Source: Candidatus Neptunochlamydia vexilliferae
GTDB lineage: Bacteria > Chlamydiota > Chlamydiia > Chlamydiales > Simkaniaceae
Direction of reading: 5' to 3'
NCBI RefSeq assembly: GCF_015356785.1
Contig: NZ_JAAEJV010000010.1
Coordinates: forward strand, 1-47,952
Length of the DNA: 47,952 nt
Part shown: positions 17,291-25,505 of the stretch, piece after piece
How positions within the stretch are numbered: the first letter of the stretch is position 1
How the letters are laid out: every line of letters begins with the position of its first letter
Position numbers and translations under genes: made by a program
Notes under the pieces: generated by a model
Told to the model about the DNA's origin: nothing
Database searches by the model: none
What the model saw: the letters and a program-made list of their open reading frames with translations, nothing else

Positions 17291-17419
17291 ATGAGTAAAC
17301 GACTTCTAATAGAACCCTTTTCCCTTCCTCTATCTCTCCTTGCCTTCAGCGCTCCTAATTTAGTCCAAGCCGCTTCGGAACCAACATTTAAAACTCCTCT
17401 AAGCCAAAATATTCCCTAA
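17291..17419 (+). CDS. 42-residue ORF with signal peptide, copy of the traN start
   Basis: The ORF begins MSKRLLIEPFSLPLSLLAFS and has a plausible cleavage site around VQA-AS before stopping at 17417-17419. The first seven residues match TraN (MSKQLLI), and the DNA identity covers the leader and the first dozen codons. It is either a truncated traN-like remnant or a short leader peptide ahead of traG, which begins 43 bases later without a clear Shine-Dalgarno. No SD is obvious for this ORF either. Expression is uncertain. Confidence 0.35.
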   Translation: MSKRLLIEPFSLPLSLLAFSAPNLVQAASEPTFKTPLSQNIP

Positions 17420-17462
17420 TGAACATCGCAAAACGCTCAAAAGATAGCCCCAGATCCCACCG

Positions 17463-20414
17463 ATGAAAAAACTCCTCCTAGCTCCATGTCTTCTCACCGC
17501 CTCACTTTCCGCAAGCGAGAACCTCAAAATCTACACCTACGGAGGAGGAGAGATCCTCCAAAAGGTCTTTAACCTCGTCTCGATCATCTGTGGGGCAAAA
17601 ATCGCTGACTACGATGTTGCAGTTTGGATCGCGGTGAACATCGGCCTTCTCGTTGCGGTTGTCTTGGCTATGACGAAGATGAATCTTGCCCCTATTTGGA
17701 AGCAGTGGCTTATTCCCGTTTTTTTAACCGTCTCCCTTTTCACCCTAAGTACCGAAAAAGTCATCATCCACGACACCCTCATCAAAACCGATGCTAAGCA
17801 AAAGACCTACACCGTCGATCGGGTCCCTCTCCTTCTTGCCTATACCGCTCATTTCTTTAGCTCATTAAGCCATGGGATGACAAAAATGATCGAAGAGGGG
17901 GCCCATATTGTCGACGATCCCGTTTATAACTGGACCGGCCATATCTACGCTGGGCAAAGCCTTTTCAACACCCGCAAGATGCGGATCATTGACGAGGTGA
18001 CCGAAGAAAACTTCCGTAACTTTTGCTCGGAATGTGTCTTTAGAGATCTGGGCCTGGGGATCTACACCAAAGAAGAGCTCATGCAAGCCCCCGACCTTTT
18101 CAACTTTTTAAAAGAGCGAACCTCAAAAATCCGGGGGGTGCAGTACAGACAGCCCAACCATTCTATAGGACCTCTTGAAGGCAAGGAAGAACCCCTTCCA
18201 GGGACATTGGGTACCCTAACCTGCCACCATGCCATCTCCCGGATCCATCAACATCTAGGTGGCCAGCTTGCTAATGCCAAAGAGCTCCTCGTCGGGTCCA
18301 TTGGCAGCGAATACCAACACCTCATCGACAAAAGCCAAAACGCCCCCATCCAAAAGCTTATAGAACAACAAATCGCCATCGACACCCTCCAAGACTATAC
18401 CATCGGAAGGTACGATACCCTTGCTGCCAAACGAGCTGAGCAGCTGCAGATCTCTTCCCAAAAAATCTTAGGAGCCATGGGAGCCAATATCCTCCTCGCT
18501 AGCCGGAACTACTTTGAAGCGCTCCTCTATGGAGTTTTCCCCCTCGTCATTATCGTCAGCCTCATCTCCCTTGGCTTCAAAGTCCTCCTTGGCTGGATCC
18601 AGATCATCGCCTGGGTAAGCTTCTGGCCTCCCTGCTTTATCATAGCAAACTTTGTCCTCGACTCCATCTGGGAAGCCAAAAAAGGAGCCCTAGGACTCGA
18701 AAAAGGGTACTCCCTCACGATGTCCGATGGCCTCTTCAACCTCTACAACCATATGGAAGGGATCGCTTGTGGCATCTTTGTCACCATCCCCCTCCTCTCC
18801 TGGGGACTCCTCTACCTCTCCAAAGGGGGAGCCTCCGCCCTTGTCCATTGGGCCAACTCATTCACCGCAAGAGCCCAAGGCTCCGCAACCGTTGCAGCCG
18901 GAGAAGAAACCACAGGCAACTACAGCTACCAAAACATCGGACTCTCCTCCAGAAACTTTGGTAATGTCACCGAGAACCAGAAAAACCTTGCCCCCCTTTT
19001 TATGGGATCGACCACAGCCACACAAGACGCCCAAGGAAAAGTGATCACTTCCACCCCAGGAGAGGGCCTTTCCCTAGACGAAAGAAAATCCCATCTGTTG
19101 ACAGATATCACCCATTCCGATGCCTTTACCAAAAGCCTTCATGCCCAATGTAGAGAGGCAGAGTCCCTTACCCAAGGGGAAAGCCACACCTTCTCCCAAA
19201 GCGCCGCCCATACCGCCAATACAGCGCAAGGGCTGAATAAACACCTCTCCAATACATCAAATACCTCAGAAAGCTGGGACGCCTCCAAACTCCTATCGAT
19301 GCAACGCCAAGCCCAAGAAGTCTTCACCAAAGCCGAAGAGTATGGAAAAACCCATAACATCGATACCACACAGGTTTTCGATGAAGCCCTCAAGGTAGGA
19401 GCTGGATGGGGGATCGGTTTAAAAGCAGGATTCGACACCTCCCTTTCCAACCGCTTCTCTGAAGCCTCAGCAGACCAAAAAAGTGAGCGCCTCTCCGATG
19501 CCCTTTCCATCTATGAAAGCATGCAAAACCTCGCCCAAACCGTTCACCGCGAAGGAGGAACCTTTTCTGCAGAAGAAGGGTTTAGAGATTACCAAGACTT
19601 CGCCGATTCCTTTAACCAAACAGAAAGCTCTGCAAAACAGCTCAATACCGCCTACTCCACCCAAAAAACCCTAGAAAACCTAGAGTCTGACATCCAAAGT
19701 AGCGATCTCCGCATCTCCGAGCATCTCAATAATGACTTTATGAGCTATCTAGAGTCTAACCTTGAAGATCGCGAGCTAATCCAAGAGACCCTCTCTACCC
19801 CAACCCTTAGAAAAGAAGCCATTGACGGCTTTATCCAAAACATCAAGCCCTCCCAAACAGAAACTCCCAACCTCAAAGCCGAGTATCGGGCGAATACCCA
19901 ACCCTATGAAACGACTTCCTGGCAAGACAAACTTGAAACCGCCCGAGACCAAAAAAACCTCTATCAAAAAGAGATCCAAATAGCTCCACCCACTCAAGGG
20001 GAGCTTTTCAAAAACGGTTCCAACACCAAAAAGCTCACTAGAATTAAAAACGAAGTGCTTGGCGCTTCAGCCTCTCAAGAAAGGCCCCTTGCTCCCGAAC
20101 AGTTTGAGCCCCTTTATACCGAAGCTGCCACCCTAAAACCCAAAACCCTTAACGAAAAAGGTGAGCCCACAGAAGGAGAGTTTCTAACAAGAAAAGAGGA
20201 GTTTCAAAAGACAAGCAGTCCCCACTTTCTCGAAAAGTTCCCTAAACGCATGGCGATCCATTCTATTGTTCGAAAGGTAGGGGACCTTCTAGATTTTCCC
20301 AACCCCGATAAGCAAAAAGAGCCCTACAATCCTGGCCTTCCAGGCTGGGATGATCTCACACCCGAACAACAGATCGCTGTTCTAGATGCAAGATTTAGCG
20401 ATGATATCCCTTAA
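17463..20414 (+). CDS. traG: TraG, inner-membrane mating-pair stabilisation protein
   Basis: 983 residues. A signal-like first segment is followed by LKIYTYGGGEILQKVFNLVSII, the TraG N-terminal motif. Membrane segments lie near residues 50-70, 75-95, 350-405 and 425-450. The region SECVFRDLGLGIYTKEEL and a Pro-Leu-Leu-Leu segment (VDRVPLLLAYTAHFFSSL) also match TraG_N. The long hydrophilic C-terminal half, rich in Ser/Gln/Glu, is periplasmic in F, where TraG acts with TraN in mating-pair stabilisation. The length is close to the usual 940. traD follows eight bases after the stop, with its SD (TAAGGAG) overlapping the traG stop. Confidence 0.9.
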   Translation: MKKLLLAPCLLTASLSASENLKIYTYGGGEILQKVFNLVSIICGAKIADYDVAVWIAVNIGLLVAVVLAMTKMNLAPIWKQWLIPVFLTVSLFTLSTEKVIIHDTLIKTDAKQKTYTVDRVPLLLAYTAHFFSSLSHGMTKMIEEGAHIVDDPVYNWTGHIYAGQSLFNTRKMRIIDEVTEENFRNFCSECVFRDLGLGIYTKEELMQAPDLFNFLKERTSKIRGVQYRQPNHSIGPLEGKEEPLPGTLGTLTCHHAISRIHQHLGGQLANAKELLVGSIGSEYQHLIDKSQNAPIQKLIEQQIAIDTLQDYTIGRYDTLAAKRAEQLQISSQKILGAMGANILLASRNYFEALLYGVFPLVIIVSLISLGFKVLLGWIQIIAWVSFWPPCFIIANFVLDSIWEAKKGALGLEKGYSLTMSDGLFNLYNHMEGIACGIFVTIPLLSWGLLYLSKGGASALVHWANSFTARAQGSATVAAGEETTGNYSYQNIGLSSRNFGNVTENQKNLAPLFMGSTTATQDAQGKVITSTPGEGLSLDERKSHLLTDITHSDAFTKSLHAQCREAESLTQGESHTFSQSAAHTANTAQGLNKHLSNTSNTSESWDASKLLSMQRQAQEVFTKAEEYGKTHNIDTTQVFDEALKVGAGWGIGLKAGFDTSLSNRFSEASADQKSERLSDALSIYESMQNLAQTVHREGGTFSAEEGFRDYQDFADSFNQTESSAKQLNTAYSTQKTLENLESDIQSSDLRISEHLNNDFMSYLESNLEDRELIQETLSTPTLRKEAIDGFIQNIKPSQTETPNLKAEYRANTQPYETTSWQDKLETARDQKNLYQKEIQIAPPTQGELFKNGSNTKKLTRIKNEVLGASASQERPLAPEQFEPLYTEAATLKPKTLNEKGEPTEGEFLTRKEEFQKTSSPHFLEKFPKRMAIHSIVRKVGDLLDFPNPDKQKEPYNPGLPGWDDLTPEQQIAVLDARFSDDIP

Positions 20415-20422
20415 GGAGACCC

Positions 20423-22087
20423 ATGGGCGTTTTTGAAAGTGTAACCCGAGGAGGACAGACCTGGGCCCACCGGATGCGGATGCTCAAGCAAGTCCTCCGC
20501 CTCATCTTCCTAGGGAGCCTCACCAGTTGCCTCCTATTTTTTGTAGGGAAGCTCAGCCTAGAGCCTCAAGAGAGGTTTCAAGCCGTTTACTACCTCCTCA
20601 AAGCGTCTCTTCCCTCCACAACAGACCGCATTTCCGTAAGCGGAGACTTTTGGAGCACAATCACCCACAAAGCGTCTCGAAAAAAACCCATTTCGGTTCC
20701 TAAAAGGCAGATCACCCGAGCTTGCAAGCCCCATGCTGACCACCTTAAAAACAAGGCCTTTCACCTCCTTAGAGAGGTCCCCTGGATATTTCTTATTACC
20801 TCCAGCCTACTCCTCCTTTTCTTCCTCCTTAAGGGGCTCGCCTCTAAACGACAAAAGCACCTCAAAGGGACCCGCCTCGAAAAATCCTGGAAGATCAAGC
20901 TCAAGATGACCCTGACCCGTCAAAAATCCGATCTCAAAATGGGCTCCATCCCCCTCCTTAAAAATAGCGAAACCCAACACATGCTCATCTGTGGAGCGAC
21001 AGGAACAGGGAAGACCAATGCCCTCAGACAGCTGATTTCCCAAATCCGTAAGAGGGGAGAGCGCGCAGTCATCATCGATACAACAGGGGACTTTGTCACC
21101 CGTTTTTACCATGAAGAGAAAGATATCCTTTTTAATCCTTACGACCCTAGATCCAAAACCTGGCACCCTTGGTGCGAGTGCCAGCATGACTATCAATTTA
21201 AACAGCTCGTCAGCAGCCTCATCCCCAAAAACACCCACGCTTACGATGACTTCTTTCCAGAAGCCGCCCGCGCAGTGATCTTTGAGATGCTCATGAAGCA
21301 TCACCATCTCGAGCACCATGATATCGAAGGGTTTGTTCAGGACCTTCTCACCAAAAGCGTATCAGAACTCTATCAAGACCTCAAAGATACAGAAGCCCGC
21401 ATCTACGTCGACCCAGAAGGGGAAAGAACAGCAGTCTCCATTCGAGCCACTATCGCCAACTCCATCCGTCATCTCACCACTCTAAAAAATAGCCCCGATC
21501 CTTTTTCCATTCGGGAGTGGATCCTTTCAGAAAAAACCAACATGCTCTTTCTCTCTTGTCAACCCGAGCAAAGAGAAGCTCTTAACGTTCTAATGTCCGT
21601 GTGGCTCTCCACCGCCTTCAACGCCATGCGAGCCAGGACCCCCAAAAAAACCTGGTTCATCATCGATGAGCTCCACTCCCTCCAAAAGCTAGAGTACCTC
21701 GAAGAAACCCTCGCAGAGCTTCGGAAGTATGGAGGGGCCATCGTCCTAGCTACCCAGAATATCTCTCAGCTAGATAAAATCTACGGACACCACGGAGCTA
21801 AGATCATCCTCGATCAATGTGCGACCAAGGTAAGCTTCAGGCAAAGCGATCTAGAGATAGCCAAGCGAATGTCGGGGTTCTTTGGCCAGCGAGAGTTCCA
21901 AGAGACCCGAGAAGGGCTCTCTTATGGAGCCCATCAGATGCGTGATGGGGTAAACCTTTCCAATCTAGAAAAAACAAAAGCAACAGTGACCCCAACAGAG
22001 ATTCTCAATCTTCCTGATCTGGAGGCCTTTATAAAACTTCCGGGGAACTATCCTGCCCTTAAAACAAAGTTTTTTTACAAAGACTAA
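20423..22087 (+). CDS. traD: TraD, type IV coupling protein
   Basis: 554 residues; GGAG lies four bases before the ATG. Two membrane segments (about residues 23-43 and 119-138) enclose a small periplasmic loop. The cytoplasmic part has Walker A CGATGTGKT (K197) and Walker B WFIIDELHSL near residue 415, then LRKYGGAIVLATQNISQLD, the family's glutamine-finger motif. TraD/VirD4 proteins bring the relaxosome to the channel. It is shorter than F TraD (about 720) because it lacks the acidic, relaxosome-binding C-terminal tail. No relaxase gene follows in the window. Confidence 0.92.
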   Translation: MGVFESVTRGGQTWAHRMRMLKQVLRLIFLGSLTSCLLFFVGKLSLEPQERFQAVYYLLKASLPSTTDRISVSGDFWSTITHKASRKKPISVPKRQITRACKPHADHLKNKAFHLLREVPWIFLITSSLLLLFFLLKGLASKRQKHLKGTRLEKSWKIKLKMTLTRQKSDLKMGSIPLLKNSETQHMLICGATGTGKTNALRQLISQIRKRGERAVIIDTTGDFVTRFYHEEKDILFNPYDPRSKTWHPWCECQHDYQFKQLVSSLIPKNTHAYDDFFPEAARAVIFEMLMKHHHLEHHDIEGFVQDLLTKSVSELYQDLKDTEARIYVDPEGERTAVSIRATIANSIRHLTTLKNSPDPFSIREWILSEKTNMLFLSCQPEQREALNVLMSVWLSTAFNAMRARTPKKTWFIIDELHSLQKLEYLEETLAELRKYGGAIVLATQNISQLDKIYGHHGAKIILDQCATKVSFRQSDLEIAKRMSGFFGQREFQETREGLSYGAHQMRDGVNLSNLEKTKATVTPTEILNLPDLEAFIKLPGNYPALKTKFFYKD

Positions 22088-22125
22088 GGGTTTAATTTCA
22101 ATGACATAGATCAAATTCAAGTAGC

Positions 22126-22179
22126 TTAAGGGAAATAATTCCTTGACGTGAAATTTTGAATTTATTGATAATCCCTTAA
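22126..22179 (+). promoter_or_regulatory. Promoter of the post-tra block inside an inverted repeat
   Basis: TTGACG (22143-22148), a 17-base spacer and TGATAA (22166-22171) precede the nuclease gene. The promoter is bracketed by a perfect inverted repeat, TTAAGGGA (22126-22133) and TCCCTTAA (22172-22179), a plausible operator. Close spacing of the following genes suggests this could drive 22210-28070. Confidence 0.5.
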
Positions 22180-22209
22180 TAAATTGAGACCCAATATGAG
22201 ATGTAGCCA

Positions 22210-22929
22210 ATGTTTAAAACATTGTTTCCAAGTCTAATTTTCAGCTTAGCAATTTCCTTTTCCTTAGTTGCAGATAGCCCATTTTACCCAGAAAATTTCC
22301 CCACACTAGAGAAGAAAGGCTATACAGTCCACTATGATGGGAGCAAGAAAATTCCTCTTTGGACTCATGAACACCTAACACCTGAGAATCTTAAGAAAAA
22401 CATCAATCGAAGGTATAAGTTCAAAGAAGACAAGTCCATCTACCCGCTTCATCGCAGCACACCTGCAGACTACAAATACTCTGGATTTGACAAAGGCCAG
22501 ATGGTCCCACGAGCAGATAGAAGGACCTCCGCTGAAGCAACAAAAGAAACATTTGTCCTTTCAAATGTCGCTCCCCAAAACCACCCTTTTAATGGAGGCA
22601 TTTGGGCTAAGCTAGAAAACCATATCAGGCAGCTTGTTTTCTCTGGATCCTATGATACTGTAGATGTCATCACAGGACCACTCTTCCTACCTTACAAAAA
22701 ACATGGGAAGAAGTATGTGAAATATCAGGTGATTGGAGAGAATAATGTTGCTGTTCCAACACACTTTTATAAAGTTGTTTATGGTCACAAGAACCGTACT
22801 ACAAAAGTGTGGACGTACTTAATCCCTGTTGAGAACTATCAAAGCAACGACCCTTACGACTATAGGGTTCCACTAAGCAAAATAGAAAAGCTCTCAGGCT
22901 TAATCTTCAAAAAAGCAGTGCATGACTAG
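22210..22929 (+). CDS. NUC1-family DNA/RNA non-specific endonuclease with altered catalytic motif
   Basis: 239 residues with a signal peptide (MFKTLFPSLIFSLAISFSLV). The core motif reads GFDKGQMVPRADR (residues 92-104), where the family has DRGH; the catalytic His is Gln97 (codon CAG). The second motif, SNVAPQNHPFNGGIWAKLE, keeps the metal-binding Asn (N128) and the Glu further on. Family members are secreted nucleases of the Serratia/EndoG type. If the Gln is real the enzyme may be inactive or use another residue. It starts a run of + strand genes after traD. No strong SD is visible. Confidence 0.75.
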   Translation: MFKTLFPSLIFSLAISFSLVADSPFYPENFPTLEKKGYTVHYDGSKKIPLWTHEHLTPENLKKNINRRYKFKEDKSIYPLHRSTPADYKYSGFDKGQMVPRADRRTSAEATKETFVLSNVAPQNHPFNGGIWAKLENHIRQLVFSGSYDTVDVITGPLFLPYKKHGKKYVKYQVIGENNVAVPTHFYKVVYGHKNRTTKVWTYLIPVENYQSNDPYDYRVPLSKIEKLSGLIFKKAVHD

Positions 22930-22964
22930 GATGAATCAAACGTTATTAAAAAGGCGGTAAATAA

Positions 22965-24590
22965 ATGGCAAATTTGATAGTCAACAATAACAAAAACAAT
23001 ATCGACTTAAGTCTAAACCAAAATAGCGGTTTAACGTCTAGTTCTAGCGATGAAGACACTGCCCTTAACTCTTCTAATAATGCAAGCACAAGCAGCTCGT
23101 CTAGTTCCTCAAGTTCTTCTTCAACGCTAAACACCTCTGAATTAAATAATATCGAATCTAGCGCATCTAATAGCACTAGAAATGAGCCCCAAGCTCACAG
23201 TTACTCTTTAGGTGACTTAAAAAAATCAGCTCATAAGCTTTACAAAGAAATCGAAAAGATAAAAACTCTTGAAGAGCTAAGTAGTCAACCTTCAGCAGAG
23301 CAGGCGAAGCTCCTGTGTAAAATAGCAAAAGGATTCCAAAGAGACCTTTTCTTTCAACCAGAAAAAGAAAAGACACTTAAAGATCTTATCAAAAAGCAGG
23401 AAGTGCCTTTTTCCTTAGCATATAGGATGGTTGATATCCTTTCAGCGCATGAAATCCAGAGCTATGATGCCCTCAAGCGCGCCCTTGCTAAAGCTGCCTG
23501 TTTTTTTATCGAACTGAATGTTTTTCACTTCCACGCCCAAAAAAGAAACGTTTATCAAGATACCGTAGATCAAATGATCAGGCTAGTATCCATGGTAGAA
23601 AAGACCCTTCCTAAACTTGAAGTGGAAGCAAAGTTCCACTTAAAATGCTCAAAAGCAGCATTAAAAAAGCTTTCCTTTGGAGTAGGGAGAGTCAAGACCA
23701 TTGCCAAAGATAGAGGAGTTCAAATTCTAAAGGGAGCATTAGAGGCAGGCTTATCTAGAAGCGGGGCCCCTATTGTTGCCCCCCTTGTTGACACTTCTCT
23801 CGAAATCTACAAGCGGTTAGAAGAGAAATGGTACAAAAAGGTCTGGCGCTTAAAATGGACATTAGTTGCAAATCCCCTTGAAAACCTCAATGCTTTAGCA
23901 TCAATTAAAGACTGCTTAAAGAAGTGGGAATCTCGCCCAGACCTTGCCTTTGCGATTACGCAAGTATTTGGCAATGCACTAGAAGGGAAATCCACTGAAG
24001 CTCTGAAAAAATCACTCCTTTTTGAAGGGAACGTTTCTTTAGAAAAGCTTGCAAAGCTAAAGAAATCTAGAACCTCTCTATGGAATGTCCGCTTTCATGC
24101 AATTACCGTTTTAAAAGCCTCTGCTCTCAGAAGTGATTTTGATAACGTTCTTCGTGAAAAATCTATAGAAATCATCTGGAATAGAAAACGGTCAGAAACA
24201 AACGAAAATGTTAAAAATCTTATTAATAATGCGATTGCAGACCTTGGAAATACGTACAGCCAATTAATGGAGGAAATCTCTAGCAAAGAAAAAGACCCGG
24301 ATAAAGAAATATCTCGTATTACAAACCTAATCGAAACTGATAAGCATATCAAAGAGCTTCCAAAAATCATACAAATAAAAGAACAGCTCGCCGAAAACCT
24401 TATTCAAGCAAAAAGTGATCAACAGTCTATGGCAGGAGGTAACATCAGTGACTTAGAATCAAAAATTGATCACCTTGAACAATTAGAAGAAGAAAGACAA
24501 AATAAACTCGATGAACTTAAGGCAGAAACCCAATTCTTTAAAGACCTAAAGCAATTTAGAGAAACCAAAAACTGGGATGACTTTAGATAA
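22965..24590 (+). CDS. Ser-rich N-terminus, helical and coiled-coil protein of unknown function
   Basis: 541 residues; AGGCGG lies six bases before the ATG. Residues 24-66 are dominated by Ser with Asn and Thr. The remainder is predicted helical, with charged heptad-like stretches (residues 225-275) and a final coiled coil (SDLESKIDHLEQLEEERQNK). I recognise no enzyme motif. It lies 35 bases after the nuclease and 17 bases before the trypsin/NB-ARC gene, so it is probably co-transcribed with them. Its last ~60 codons plus the spacer are duplicated as a broken fragment at 28400-28580, ahead of the second trypsin-domain gene. That pairing suggests it is a functional partner of the trypsin-STAND protein. 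Confidence 0.7.
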   Translation: MANLIVNNNKNNIDLSLNQNSGLTSSSSDEDTALNSSNNASTSSSSSSSSSSSTLNTSELNNIESSASNSTRNEPQAHSYSLGDLKKSAHKLYKEIEKIKTLEELSSQPSAEQAKLLCKIAKGFQRDLFFQPEKEKTLKDLIKKQEVPFSLAYRMVDILSAHEIQSYDALKRALAKAACFFIELNVFHFHAQKRNVYQDTVDQMIRLVSMVEKTLPKLEVEAKFHLKCSKAALKKLSFGVGRVKTIAKDRGVQILKGALEAGLSRSGAPIVAPLVDTSLEIYKRLEEKWYKKVWRLKWTLVANPLENLNALASIKDCLKKWESRPDLAFAITQVFGNALEGKSTEALKKSLLFEGNVSLEKLAKLKKSRTSLWNVRFHAITVLKASALRSDFDNVLREKSIEIIWNRKRSETNENVKNLINNAIADLGNTYSQLMEEISSKEKDPDKEISRITNLIETDKHIKELPKIIQIKEQLAENLIQAKSDQQSMAGGNISDLESKIDHLEQLEEERQNKLDELKAETQFFKDLKQFRETKNWDDFR

Positions 24591-25505
24591 TCATTTAGAG
24601 GTATAAAATGTCTTCAAGCTCTTCATGTAGTCCTTTCAATCCTCAAATCTATCAGATAGAAAAACCAAAGCCACCGCCAAAAACAATTACAACAACCCTT
24701 GAAAGAGACAAAATTCATAAGCTTTCCAAACAGAAAAGATGGGTAGTCTGTCAGGTTTGGCCAGGTAATAGCGATGAAAGAGGCTCCGGGTGTCTAATTG
24801 GGGGGCGTCTTCTACTTACCAACTACCACGTTCTTCCAAACAAAAAAGCTGTCGAAAAAGGTCAAGCTGTATTTTTTATGGTGACCAAACAAGAACACCC
24901 CTTTGGAATATCTACAGCCAAGATTCTAAAGATAGAGCTAGACCCTAACTTTCCCCTCATACAGTCAAAAAACAACATGCCAACTCCCACTAGCCTGCCA
25001 CAGCCAGTTAAAGAAGGCTGTCTCGACTTTACTATTGCAGCTTTAAAACCCCATCCTTACCTCTCAGGAGTCCAGGATAAGGTGTTTAGCATTTTTAAAA
25101 AAATTTCGATCAAAAAAAATGACCCTATCCATGTCCTCCAATATCCACATGAAATGGACTCTAAAACACTCATTTCCGGAGACCTTAAAGAAGACACCGG
25201 ATATATCACAAAAAAAAACACCCATGACCTTGAACATAGTGCTGATACCAAAAAAGGTTCCTCTGGAAGCTCAATAATAGACAAAAATGGCAATCTTATA
25301 GCCCTTCACTACCAGGGCACCTGCAAAGTTCATGCAAATGCGACCAAGAGTTCCCTAGAAAAAAGCACAGATCGGAACTCTTTGCAGCCTCAAACAAAAA
25401 ACACAACTTTGCAGGCGTCCCGCCTTCATTACGGAGCTCAAAGAGGAGTGCTTATCACACAGATAGCAGCTTCACTAACAGCAGAAGAAAAAAATAGAAT
25501 TGAAC
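24405..25505 (+). repeat. Segmental duplication, copy 1 (coiled-coil tail plus trypsin domain)
   Basis: This stretch is near-identical to 28400-29388, apart from a ~117-bp insertion here after about 25317 (encoding the Lys/Ser/Thr-rich segment before YGAQRGVLITQ). It spans the end of the 541-aa gene, the intergenic spacer and the first ~300 codons of the next gene. Confidence 0.9.

Noticed and set aside
20807-21319. 170-codon minus-strand frame within traD
   Set aside because: It lies wholly opposite the Walker A region of traD and shows no independent coding evidence.
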